A stretch of DNA of 64,000 nt from Allocatelliglobosispora scoriae. Lineage in GTDB: Bacteria > Actinomycetota > Actinomycetes > Mycobacteriales > Micromonosporaceae. Location of the stretch: assembly GCF_014204945.1 (NCBI RefSeq), contig NZ_JACHMN010000003.1, positions 1,922,001-1,986,000 on the forward strand, in the 5' to 3' direction. This document shows positions 33,103-41,354 of this stretch, one piece after another. Position 1 is the first letter of the stretch, and every line of letters starts with the position of its first letter. The translations under genes and the position numbers were made by a program. The notes under the pieces were generated by a model. The model saw only the letters and a program-made list of their open reading frames with translations, did no database searches and was not told the origin of the DNA.

Positions 33103-34062
33103 TCAGGCGGGCAGCGCCAGTCGTTCGGACACCCAGGTGATCGCATTGTTGAGGGTGGCACCGTCCTCGCCGGGGTCGTCGTCGGCGTCGGCGAAGTAGT
33201 TGGCGCCGCTGTGCAGGCCGACCAGCGCGATCGAGCGGCGCAGCGGGATCGGGGGCTGTCCGGGAACGGCGGCCGACTGCAACGGACCGGCGACCGCGGG
33301 ACTGACCGCGAAGACGGGGCCGCCTGAGTCGCCGCTGGCACCGGTGTTGGTGTCGTCGGTGGTGAAGGTGAAGACCTGCTCCCAGCCCTCGTGCGTCTGG
33401 TCGACGAACAGGGTTCCGGCCAGGCCGGTGACGGGCAGGACGCGGTGCTCGAAGCCGAACAGGTCGCCCTGGTGCTTGCCGTAGCCCATCTGGACGAGCT
33501 CGAACTCGGCGAAGTCGGCCATCTCCATGCCGTTGTAGGGGTGGCCGTTGGTGAGGACGGACCGGGCCTGCAGCTCGCTGGTCGGCCGGATGATCCAGCC
33601 CTCGGTCGCGTAGGCGGCCGACCGGAACGCGTGGCCGGGCCCGGCCGCGGCGACCAGGCCCTCGACGCGTCGGCGGAATGCCGGGTCGGTGACGCGTACG
33701 ACGACCGCGTCGTAGCCGCCGTCGGCGACGTCGGCATGGGGCAGGAGGTGGACGGAGGCGATGGGCGAGTCGACCAGATTGGCGTTGACGTCGTAGAGGC
33801 GGGCCCGGACCCTGGCCCTGAAGTGGGCGACCGGGTCCGGTGCGTCTCCTGCGGCCATGGTCAGGTTGTGCTTGGCGGTGACGATGTCGACGCCGCTGGC
33901 GGTGACGCGGACCACGACGCCGCTCGCGGTGAAGTTGGCCGCCCGCCGACCGGCGGTCTGACCGAAGAACTCGACGGTGATGCCGCGCAGGAACGCGAAC
34001 ATCTGCTCGTTGGCGGCTCGCCACTCGGCGGCCGATGCGCGGACCGGCTGGGAAAGTCTCAT
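33103..34062 (-). CDS. trypsin-like serine protease (319 aa)
   Basis: The chymotrypsin-fold triad is visible: His65 (VTAKHNL), Asp118 (GGYDAVVVRV) and Ser246 (GASGDSGGPVF). There is no signal peptide or membrane segment, so it appears cytoplasmic or exported by an unusual route; most relatives are secreted. The gene begins 81 bases after an XRE/TPR regulator gene on the same strand and may be cotranscribed. Substrate unknown. Confidence 0.82.
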   Translation of the reverse strand: MRLSQPVRASAAEWRAANEQMFAFLRGITVEFFGQTAGRRAANFTASGVVVRVTASGVDIVTAKHNLTMAAGDAPDPVAHFRARVRARLYDVNANLVDSPIASVHLLPHADVADGGYDAVVVRVTDPAFRRRVEGLVAAAGPGHAFRSAAYATEGWIIRPTSELQARSVLTNGHPYNGMEMADFAEFELVQMGYGKHQGDLFGFEHRVLPVTGLAGTLFVDQTHEGWEQVFTFTTDDTNTGASGDSGGPVFAVSPAVAGPLQSAAVPGQPPIPLRRSIALVGLHSGANYFADADDDPGEDGATLNNAITWVSERLALPA

Positions 34063-34143
34063 GATCGCCCTCTCTGCTGGGTTGATGTCAGACAGAGCCG
34101 TCGGGCGGCCGGACTGATACGTCGGTGACCGGACAGGCGTCGC

Positions 34144-35394
34144 TCAGGGACCGGCGGCGGGTGCGAAGGCGTGGATCTCGTCGACCAGGTCGGCGGCGCC
34201 GGGGGAGCTCGCGAATCCGCCGCTGTGGAGCATCGCGGCGAAGCGGGACAGGCGCTTGCCTATCCAGGAGATCTGGCGTTCGGCCGGCAGGTCGAGGACC
34301 GGCCGGATCGCGGCGGCTGCGGCATCCAGGTCGCGGAGCTGGAGAAGGGCGGTGGCCTCGTAGAGGTGGGCGAGCGCCTCATCGTCGAGCGACCGCGCTT
34401 CCGGCGGCTCCATCTCCCAGATCGCGATGGCCGCTCGTGCCTCCCTGGCGGCGCGCTCGGCATCCGTGCCACCATCGAGCCAGATCAGGCTGCTGCCGCC
34501 GTAGTAGAGCTGCTTGGCCTGGCTGAACTCGAAAATCCCCGCCATGGAATCCGTCGTGGACAGGTGCTCACGCCCCTCCGCTGCCTGATCCAACGCACGG
34601 ATGGTCGCCGTCGAGTCTGCGAAATGCGAGCGGCACTGCGCGTAGCCACAGAGCAGCCGCAGGGCGCCCGTCCCCGGGCCGTGGAACGCCGAGACGCTGA
34701 GAATGTGAGCCTCGGCCTGGGGATAGTCGCCCTGGAAGCGGGCGATGAGGCTCTGCGTGCCGCGCACCCACGCGCCCAGTTCGGCGTCACCGGCGCGTTC
34801 GCTGCAGGCCAGAGCGGCTCTCGCGTGTGTCATCGCGCTCTCGGCATCTCCGAGATCCAAGGCGGAGTAGGCGAGGATGCCTTGCAGCCGTCCAATGGTG
34901 AGATAGAGGTCGGCCAGTTCGTGGGGGCGGTACTGGTGCTGCTGAAGGCGTCGTAGCGCCTCACCGCGCAACTCGACCGCCGCCACCAGGATCGGCCCCG
35001 GCGGGCTGCCGAGATAGGCGACGGCTAGGCGGCGCACCTGCCGATCGAGATCACCGTTCTCGATCAGCTGCTCGGCGGCGCTGATCAGCCGAAGCGAATC
35101 ACGGGTCGAGGCGGCGAGCAGCCTTCCGGTCCGTGCGGCCTCCTCGCGGCGGTCGGCGTCACCGCGCCATGTCCCGATCAAGGCCCCGTGTGCGTCCAGG
35201 GCGCGATCGGCAAGCTCTGCGAACTGTCGATCGGGGAACTTGTGTCCTTGCTCGACGCGGCCGATATAGCCGTGATGGAAGCGGATCCGTGAGGACAGCT
35301 CTCTGAGCGACCATCCATGTTGAACGCGCAGGGTGCGCAGCGAGGCACCGAACTCCAGAGGCTCCACGCTCTCAGACTCGGCGAACGCGCTCAT
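34144..35394 (-). CDS. XRE-family regulator with TPR-like C-terminus (416 aa)
   Basis: The N-terminal helix-turn-helix (LRTLRVQHGWSLRELSSRIRFHHGYIGRVEQGHKFP, about 18-53) is followed by a long alpha-helical region with TPR-like pairs (AESAMTHARAALACSERAGDAELG). This architecture is common in streptomycete regulators that sense a peptide or small ligand. I chose the ATG at 35394, which has GGGAAGG about 9 bases upstream; an ATG at 35421 has none. It is divergent from a 97-aa gene and upstream of the protease gene. Confidence 0.87.
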   Translation of the reverse strand: MSAFAESESVEPLEFGASLRTLRVQHGWSLRELSSRIRFHHGYIGRVEQGHKFPDRQFAELADRALDAHGALIGTWRGDADRREEAARTGRLLAASTRDSLRLISAAEQLIENGDLDRQVRRLAVAYLGSPPGPILVAAVELRGEALRRLQQHQYRPHELADLYLTIGRLQGILAYSALDLGDAESAMTHARAALACSERAGDAELGAWVRGTQSLIARFQGDYPQAEAHILSVSAFHGPGTGALRLLCGYAQCRSHFADSTATIRALDQAAEGREHLSTTDSMAGIFEFSQAKQLYYGGSSLIWLDGGTDAERAAREARAAIAIWEMEPPEARSLDDEALAHLYEATALLQLRDLDAAAAAIRPVLDLPAERQISWIGKRLSRFAAMLHSGGFASSPGAADLVDEIHAFAPAAGP

Positions 35395-35560
35395 GTTGTC
35401 TGCCTTCCCGCTGTCGCCCATCGTCCGCGTTCCACGGTAGACGACACCGGATCACCGCATCGAGGTCGTGATCCAGGTCAATATTTGCCGAGCCGATGTC
35501 GCAGATTCGATGCGATTTCCGTATCGGCGTCACAATGACCGATCGATCGTGAGGGAAGAC

Positions 35561-35854
35561 ATGGCAGACCTGAGCCGTTCGAGTACCGGGATCTCGTCCT
35601 TCGACCTCGCCGACCCTCCCGAGGATCCGCCGGCGGAGTGCACGGACCTGGTGATGTGGGCGACCGCGCGGGAGCTGCTCGCCGACCATGAACCGGTCGA
35701 CGGTTCGTGCGAGGTCTGCGACACGAAAGACCTGCCGTGTGCGGGGCGCGGCCTCGCCATTCAGGGCCTTCAAACCGCGTGCGGTGTCGACGTGCCGACG
35801 GCGGACTTCTGGGTGCATCTGATGCGGGTCAGGGCGGAGAAGGGATCCCGATGA
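35561..35854 (+). CDS. small hypothetical protein with a Cys pair (97 aa)
   Basis: Hydrophilic protein with GSCEVCDTKDLPCAGRGLA (about 48-66), possibly a metal or disulfide site, and a helical C-terminus. It is divergent from the XRE regulator, a common arrangement in actinomycetes where the regulator controls a small partner, so it could be a regulator-associated protein. GAGGGA lies just before the ATG. A strong hairpin follows. Function unknown. Confidence 0.65.
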   Translation: MADLSRSSTGISSFDLADPPEDPPAECTDLVMWATARELLADHEPVDGSCEVCDTKDLPCAGRGLAIQGLQTACGVDVPTADFWVHLMRVRAEKGSR

Positions 35855-35878
35855 GCTAGCGGGCGCCGCATGCCGTGC

Positions 35879-35904
35879 GGGGCGGAGCCGTCGAGCTCCG
35901 CCCC
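35879..35904 (+). terminator. hairpin terminator
   Basis: A perfect 10-bp inverted repeat GGGGCGGAGC / GCTCCGCCCC with a 6-base loop, 24 bases after the 97-aa gene. Confidence 0.85.
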
Positions 35905-36027
35905 GCCCGTGTCATCCTGGAGGTGGCGGCATCCGTCAGAAGCACAGGCGGCGTCCAGGTGGATCTCAGAGTTCGGCGTCATGCTGGCGTCGTTCAATAG
36001 TGCACCCGGAGACGGAAGGACCAGGTC

Positions 36028-36318
36028 ATGGCCGCTGTCGACTACGACGCCCCCCGCACAGCCCCCACCGAGCCCGAGACCGAGAGCCTGGACCTGCTCC
36101 AGGAACGCCGGGAACGCAAGACCGACGATCTCGCCGACACCGACTTCGCCGACGACTACATACTGCCCGGCTTCGATGTCCTCGACGAGGAGCTGTCGAC
36201 GACCGTCGTGCCCGTGCAGCCCGACGAGTTCCGCTGCGGCGGCTGCTTCCTCGTCCTGCACCGAGGGCTGCACGCGGGCGTACACCGGGGGCAGGACATC
36301 TGCCGCGACTGCGCCTGA
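36028..36318 (+). CDS. DUF4193 family protein (96 aa)
   Basis: Actinobacterial DUF4193 protein, recognised by the acidic N-terminal half (LDLLQERRERKTDDLADTDFADDY) and the C-terminal zinc-ribbon-like pattern FRCGGCFLVLHRG...DICRDCA with two Cys pairs. The family is near-universal in actinobacteria and of unknown function, possibly tied to RNA polymerase or ribosome functions. A hairpin follows the stop. Confidence 0.9.
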   Translation: MAAVDYDAPRTAPTEPETESLDLLQERRERKTDDLADTDFADDYILPGFDVLDEELSTTVVPVQPDEFRCGGCFLVLHRGLHAGVHRGQDICRDCA

Positions 36319-36322
36319 CGCG

Positions 36323-36351
36323 CGCGGGCGTCGGGACCTCCGACGCCCGCG
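36323..36351 (+). terminator. hairpin terminator
   Basis: A perfect 12-bp inverted repeat CGCGGGCGTCGG / CCGACGCCCGCG with a 5-base loop immediately follows the DUF4193 gene. Confidence 0.85.
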
Positions 36352-36406
36352 TTCGTCCAGGGCGGATCCCGGTCCGACCTCGACCGCGCCCAGGTAGCGT
36401 GGGGGC

Positions 36407-36769
36407 ATGTGGTGGGGCGTGGCGATCGAGGCGCCGGATCCGGGCGCGCTGGCTCGGTTCTACGCGGAGCTGCTCGGCTGGCCGGTCGTGCACGAGGAGC
36501 CGGGCACGGCCGTCGTCGGCGCGCCGCCGGCGGGATCCAGCTTCCTGGTGTTCCAGCTCGCCGAGGGCTACGAGCCGCCGGTGTGGCCGCCGGTCGACGG
36601 ACGGCAGCGCCCCATGGCACACCTGGATTTCCAGGTCGCCGACCTCGACGGGTCAGCCGCGCGGGCGGTCGCGCTCGGCGCCCGCGAATCGGAGTTCCAG
36701 TCGCGGCCGCAGGTCCGGGTCATGCTCGACCCGGCCGGACACCCGTTCTGCCTGTGCCTCGACGACTAG
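36407..36769 (+). CDS. VOC (glyoxalase/bleomycin resistance) superfamily protein (120 aa)
   Basis: The beta-alpha-beta-beta-beta pattern of the vicinal oxygen chelate fold: AIEAPDPGALARFYAELLGWPVVHEEPGTAVV at the N-terminus and HLDFQVADLDGSAARAVALGARESEFQ...VMLDPAGHPFCLCL at the C-terminus. Members bind metals or sequester drugs; this short type (glyoxalase-like, often annotated VOC) has no assigned reaction. It stands alone. Confidence 0.85.
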   Translation: MWWGVAIEAPDPGALARFYAELLGWPVVHEEPGTAVVGAPPAGSSFLVFQLAEGYEPPVWPPVDGRQRPMAHLDFQVADLDGSAARAVALGARESEFQSRPQVRVMLDPAGHPFCLCLDD

Positions 36770-36964
36770 CCTGCTTCAACTTCGGGGCCCGCCGGCCGAG
36801 ATCATCCCGTGCGGGCCGCACCAGAACAGGCAACGATGCCAGCCTATGCCGTCGCCCGGTGAAGGCCGCGTGTATCGGCCGCTCGTACCCTGGTCCGCAC
36901 CGCCCGCGCGGGTGCAATGCACGATCAAGAGCCGATGTGGGTACGCCCGGCGAGGAGCGCTGAC

Positions 36965-37441
36965 ATGCCGTGGATCGTGATCGTGGTGATCGGCACCGGA
37001 ATCGTCACAGCACTGTGGACCCTGCGTCGGCGGGCCCTGCTCGTGACGGTCGACGGGCTGAGCATGGAACCGACACTGCTGCACGGTCAGCGGGTGCTCG
37101 TGTGGCGTACCCGGCGGAGGTTGGTGCGCGTGGGGCGGTTGGCCGTGCTGGCACCGCCGGAGAGTGCGGCGCGACGGCGGCCGCTGCTGGTGAAGCGGCT
37201 GGTGGCGCTGCCGGGCGAGCCGGTGCCCGACGAGTTCGCCGCAGCGCCCGGGCTGCTCGACGGGCGCGTGCCCGCCGACGGGCTCTTCGTCGTCGGGGAC
37301 AACCGGGCCGGCAGTTCCGACTCCCGCGATCTGGGGCCGTTCCCGCTGGCCGGGCTGGTCGGGGTGGTGTGGTTCCGGGTGGGGGTCGATCCGGCGATCG
37401 CACCGGTGCAGCGGCGGGACGCGGACCGCCACGCCGGGTGA
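36965..37441 (+). CDS. S26 family signal peptidase-like protein (158 aa)
   Basis: Type I signal peptidase fold with one N-terminal membrane anchor (WIVIVVIGTGIVTALWTL). Catalytic Ser33 (VDGLSMEPTL), Lys77 (LLVKRLVALPGE) and the GDNRAGSSDSRDLGP box are present. It is shorter than housekeeping LepB, so it is probably a specialised protease (compare enzymes used for specific peptides). AGGAG lies 7 bases before the ATG. It is convergent with a gene for a 70-residue Cys-rich peptide whose leader ends in an Ala-x-Ala motif, a plausible but unproven substrate. Confidence 0.88.
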   Translation: MPWIVIVVIGTGIVTALWTLRRRALLVTVDGLSMEPTLLHGQRVLVWRTRRRLVRVGRLAVLAPPESAARRRPLLVKRLVALPGEPVPDEFAAAPGLLDGRVPADGLFVVGDNRAGSSDSRDLGPFPLAGLVGVVWFRVGVDPAIAPVQRRDADRHAG

Positions 37442-37474
37442 GGCGGCCGAGAGCTGACCGCCCCACCGTGACGG

Positions 37475-37687
37475 TCAGCTGTAGCGTCGTCCGCAGCCGC
37501 CCGCCCGCAGGATGTTCCCGTTGCGGCAGTCGTAGTAGAAGCACTTGCCGCCGGCCTCGCAGGACGTGCCGGTCCACTGGATGGTCCAGCCGTTGCAGTT
37601 CGGCCACGGGCACGCCGCGCTCGCCTTGGCCTTGGGCACGATGGCGCCGAGCATCCGCTCGCCCAGGTCTGTCACCAACTTGATCAT
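37475..37687 (-). CDS. 70-residue Cys-rich peptide with a leader-like N-terminus
   Basis: Starts MIKLVTDLGERMLGAIVPKAKASA, an amphipathic leader-like segment ending in Ala-Ser-Ala. A 46-residue core with six cysteines follows (ACPWPNCNGWTIQW ... CEAGGKCFYYDCRNGN ... GGCGRRYS). A strong ribosome binding site (GGGAGG) precedes the ATG. Family unknown to me. The pattern suggests a processed, disulfide-rich or modified secreted peptide. It lies 61 bases downstream of the DUF4062-ATPase gene on the same strand. Confidence 0.75.
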   Translation of the reverse strand: MIKLVTDLGERMLGAIVPKAKASAACPWPNCNGWTIQWTGTSCEAGGKCFYYDCRNGNILRAGGCGRRYS

Positions 37688-37748
37688 AGAAGTCACCTCC
37701 CTCGATCGATCCTGGGCCGAGAGTATGAGCGCGGGGTCCAGCGCCGGT

Positions 37749-40697
37749 TCACTGTGCATTCACACGGCTACGCAGCTCGGTGGCGCTCGTCAGGAGGTCG
37801 GCCCAGGCGTCGCGGTGCGGATCGAAGTGCACCAGGATCCGGGTGATGCGGATCGACTCGTCGAGGTGCTGTCCGGCCCGGTCGTTGTCGCCCCTGGCGA
37901 GCAGGGCCTGGCCGAGCTGCAGGTGGCTGATCGTGAGGTTCTCCAGGTGGAACGGCTCGTCGGCGTTGCGGCGGGCGATGTGCTCGCGCAACGCCAACGC
38001 CTCCTCGTGCAGTGCCACCGCCTCGTCGGCCTGGCCCTCGGCGAGCCGCAGGTTGCCGACCCCGGTCAGCGAGGTGGCGAGGTCCGACTGCCAGGTGAGG
38101 TCCCCCGGGTCCAGCTCCACCGCGGCGCGGGACGCGGCGAGTGCTTGATCGAAGTAGGCCATGGCGTCCGCGTGCTCGCCGATGGCGAGGTTGATGCGGC
38201 CGAGCTCCGAGCAGATGGCGGCGATGCCGCTGCGGTGCATCGGACCGGCCGGATCCAGCCGCACGACGCGGTGCATGACCGCCAGGGCGTTGCCGTAGGC
38301 CTCCAGGCACCGCTCGATGCCGTCGAGCCGCATCGATCCCCGGTTGAAGTGGGCCTGACCCTGCTGGTAATAGGTCTGGGCGAGGTTGCTGAGCCCGCGG
38401 ATGTCGTCGGGGCGGTCGTCGACGACGCGGCGGGTGTGTTCGAGCATGGCCGCCAGCTGGTCCTGCGCATCGTCCGGATTGCCCTGCTCCCGCAGCACCG
38501 TGGCGAGACGGTGCCGGATGGCGGCCAGCCGCTCGGCGAAGCCGTCGAAGTCGCCGAAGACCTGCCCTTCGCCGGTGAAATACTCCAGGCAGGCCTCCAG
38601 GAGCCGCTGCCGGGCCGCGAGCGGCAGCCGCTCCTCGACCGCGCGATCGACATCGGTGCCCATGCGCAGCACGAAGAAGAGCGCATCGAACAGCTCGGCC
38701 GGTGCGGCGGCGAGGTGGCGCAGGATCGCCACGACGGCGTCGCCCGGGTGCTCCGCGGAGTGCTCGGCGCCGACGACCCAATCGGCCGTGATCGCGACCG
38801 CCGCGACGAGTTCGGCGTCGGAGAGGTCGCCGGCCAGGTGCTCGGCGATCTCGGCCGCGGCGCGGACGCTGATCAGGTGGAACAGCAGCTCCGAGATCCG
38901 CAGCGAGTCCTCGGCGGGCAGCGACCTCAGGTGGCGTACGGCAGCGTGATGCAGGTCCATCGCGGTGTCGTCGTCCTGGCGGTAGCGTGCCGTCACCGCG
39001 GTCGCCATGAGCTCGTGGGCGAAGGTCCACGTGCCCTCGCCGCGGCGCAGTGTCAGCTGGGACCGGAACGCGCGGCGCAGCCGGGCCACGTCCAGGGCGG
39101 TCCACGACTGCCGGCCCAGCTCCGTCAGGATGCCGAGCAGGTCCTGCTCCCGCCAGCCCTGGCGGGCCAGCAGGACGGTCAGGGCGAACTCGGCCACCCG
39201 CTCGGCGCCGTGCACGGCCTCCAGGTGCTGGAGGAACGACGTGGCGATCTCGGCCGGGCCGGCCGGGAAGCCCGCGGCCATCCGGTTCAGCTGCTGCCGC
39301 ACGGTCACCTGCGGATCGACACCCGCCATCGACTCGGCCAGGAACAGGTCCGCGCCCGCCAGGTTCATCAGCTCGGCGGCCATCTGGCACCAGAACGGAT
39401 TGCCGTGCGAGGCGAGCCCGTCGCCGTCGGCGCTGTCCAGCAGGATCTGGAGCGTCTGCTCCTCGACGGTGCGGTGGTACCGGGCGCAGACACCTCTGAT
39501 CAGGTCGGCGGCCGCCTGCCGGGTCAGCGGTTGCAGGACGTGGGTGGGGTTGCCCGTACGGGATTCGATGATCTCGACGGGAGTGCTCGGGCGGCCGAAG
39601 GCGAGCATCAACGTCCGCGGTCCCAGGCTCGACGGCAGCCAGGCGAGGTAGTCGCCGCGCGGGCCGCCCTCGAAGCCGTCCACGCCGTCGATCAGCAGCA
39701 CCACCTGCTGCCGCGCCGACACCTCCTGCAGGAGGGAGCCGAACGCGGCGTCGAGCGCATCCGCGGTGACGAGCGCGTCGACGTCCACGCTGCGCCCGGC
39801 CACGGTGGCCAGCCGGCGGGTGAACCGGCGCACCATCGTGCTCACGCTGCTCGCGTCCGCGCCCATGCCGGACGAGTGCGCGAGGACCAGCCGGTCCGCG
39901 GTGTCCGGCAGGGTCGCCACCAGCTGCGCGAAGAGCGCGCTCTTGCCGGAACCGGGCGGTCCGGTGATCGCGATGGCGCCGTGCTGCCCGGTATCCGCGA
40001 GCTCATGGCAGCTGGCGAGCAGGCCTTCCCGCCCGACGAACCCCAGGCTCTGCTGCTCGACGAACGCGTCGAGATCGGCCGCACCCTCCTCGCCGTCCCC
40101 GGCGGCCGCCGCCAGGCCGGAGGTCTCGGCATCGATGTGCCGCCACAGCTGCTCGACGGCGTCCGCCGCGAAGCGGTCGAGGTCGTGCCGGGTGTAGGCG
40201 AACGTGCTGTCCGGCAGCGCGGCACGGAGATCTCGGCGCAGGCGGCCCGCCTCGCCACCCTCCTCATCGGAGGATCGCAGCAGGAAGACCACCGGGCGGC
40301 ACCGCCCCCGCGCGGGGTCGAGCGCGGCGGTGATCTCCAGCTCGGTGACGCTCAGCGGCCGGTCCGGCAGCACCAGGCCGTGCTCGCGGGCGACATCCGC
40401 CACCAGCTCCCGCGGCGGCGTCCAGCCGTAGCGGTCGCCGATCAGGGCCAGGAAGAACGGCCGGCACCGCTCCACCTCTTCGAGGCAGACCGACAGCACC
40501 TGCGTCTGCCGCTCGGACTGCTCGGCCTCCTCGGAGGTCCAGATGCCCCACCGCAGATCGACGATCTCCAGGTGGTGTCGGCGGGCCCGGAGGCGCTCCT
40601 CGATCACCGGGAAGACGTGCTCGCGCAGCACGTCCCGCTCGCGGTGCATGTCCTGGAACGTCGAGGAGACGAACACGGAGATCGTCGGCCAGGCCAT
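37749..40697 (-). CDS. DUF4062 - ATPase (STAND/NACHT-like) - TPR protein (982 aa)
   Basis: Residues about 5-100 form a DUF4062/TIR-like domain (ISVFVSSTFQDMHRERDVLREHVFP, then FFLALIGDRYGW). An AAA/STAND ATPase follows with Walker A GPPGSGKS (246-253) and Walker B-like VVLLIDGVDGFEG. The C-terminal 350 residues are TPR repeats (LGRINLAIGEHADAMAYFDQALAASRAAVELDP). This effector-ATPase-sensor layout is shared with NLR-like signalling and with some anti-phage systems, so defence is possible. The trigger is unknown. The ATG has AAGGAGG upstream. No partner other than the Cys-rich peptide gene lies close by. Confidence 0.85.
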   Translation of the reverse strand: MAWPTISVFVSSTFQDMHRERDVLREHVFPVIEERLRARRHHLEIVDLRWGIWTSEEAEQSERQTQVLSVCLEEVERCRPFFLALIGDRYGWTPPRELVADVAREHGLVLPDRPLSVTELEITAALDPARGRCRPVVFLLRSSDEEGGEAGRLRRDLRAALPDSTFAYTRHDLDRFAADAVEQLWRHIDAETSGLAAAAGDGEEGAADLDAFVEQQSLGFVGREGLLASCHELADTGQHGAIAITGPPGSGKSALFAQLVATLPDTADRLVLAHSSGMGADASSVSTMVRRFTRRLATVAGRSVDVDALVTADALDAAFGSLLQEVSARQQVVLLIDGVDGFEGGPRGDYLAWLPSSLGPRTLMLAFGRPSTPVEIIESRTGNPTHVLQPLTRQAAADLIRGVCARYHRTVEEQTLQILLDSADGDGLASHGNPFWCQMAAELMNLAGADLFLAESMAGVDPQVTVRQQLNRMAAGFPAGPAEIATSFLQHLEAVHGAERVAEFALTVLLARQGWREQDLLGILTELGRQSWTALDVARLRRAFRSQLTLRRGEGTWTFAHELMATAVTARYRQDDDTAMDLHHAAVRHLRSLPAEDSLRISELLFHLISVRAAAEIAEHLAGDLSDAELVAAVAITADWVVGAEHSAEHPGDAVVAILRHLAAAPAELFDALFFVLRMGTDVDRAVEERLPLAARQRLLEACLEYFTGEGQVFGDFDGFAERLAAIRHRLATVLREQGNPDDAQDQLAAMLEHTRRVVDDRPDDIRGLSNLAQTYYQQGQAHFNRGSMRLDGIERCLEAYGNALAVMHRVVRLDPAGPMHRSGIAAICSELGRINLAIGEHADAMAYFDQALAASRAAVELDPGDLTWQSDLATSLTGVGNLRLAEGQADEAVALHEEALALREHIARRNADEPFHLENLTISHLQLGQALLARGDNDRAGQHLDESIRITRILVHFDPHRDAWADLLTSATELRSRVNAQ

Positions 40698-40928
40698 CAA
40701 CTGCCTCCTTGGCGTACGGGCACGGTCGGAACGCTTCTCGCTGTGCTTCCTCGGGTCACTGTCGGACACCCGTCGTGGCGGTCCGCCCGACTGATCAATG
40801 ACGACCACTGCCCGCGCGGCCGTTGAGGGCACCGATTCACCCTTTTGCATCGGCGATCGGCAGTCAAGTCCGAGGCCGTCGCCGGGCACGGGTGCGACCG
40901 CCCACCGGCGGCGTGGCAGGCTGTGGGG

Positions 40929-41351
40929 ATGCGTGCACTGGTCCAGACCGTCAGCCATGCCTCGGTGACCGTCGACGACGAGGTCGTCGGCGAGATCAGC
41001 GACGGCCTGCTGGTCCTGCTCGGCGTGACCCACACCGACACACCGCAGGTCGCGCAGACGATGGCCCGCAAGGTCCACGAGCTGCGCATCCTCGACGAGG
41101 AGCGGTCCGCCGCCGACACCGGTGCGCCGCTGCTGGTGGTCAGCCAGTTCACCCTCTACGGCGACGCCCGCAAGGGCCGCCGGCCGACCTGGACGGCTGC
41201 GGCACCCGCCGAGGTGGCCGAGCCGCTCGTGACGGCGTTCGTGGCGGCCCTGCGGGAGCGCGGCGCCGTCGTCGAGACGGGCAGGTTCCGCACTCACATG
41301 ATCGTGGAGAGCACGAACGTCGGCCCCCGCACCGTCCTCATCGACCTGTGA
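40929..41351 (+). CDS. dtd: D-aminoacyl-tRNA deacylase (140 aa)
   Basis: Full-length DTD: N-terminal [38 protein letters not shown], and the conserved Gly-Pro site NVGPRT near the C-terminus. It hydrolyses D-amino acids (and glycine) mischarged on tRNAs and protects translation fidelity. It is convergent with the esterase gene, 3 bases away. Confidence 0.96.
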   Translation: MRALVQTVSHASVTVDDEVVGEISDGLLVLLGVTHTDTPQVAQTMARKVHELRILDEERSAADTGAPLLVVSQFTLYGDARKGRRPTWTAAAPAEVAEPLVTAFVAALRERGAVVETGRFRTHMIVESTNVGPRTVLIDL

Positions 41352-41354
41352 GGC

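Noticed and set aside
37545-40826. 1093-residue plus-strand frame opposite the DUF4062-ATPase gene
   Set aside because: Same shadow effect; composition is biased and no domain is recognisable, whereas the opposite strand has Walker motifs and TPRs.
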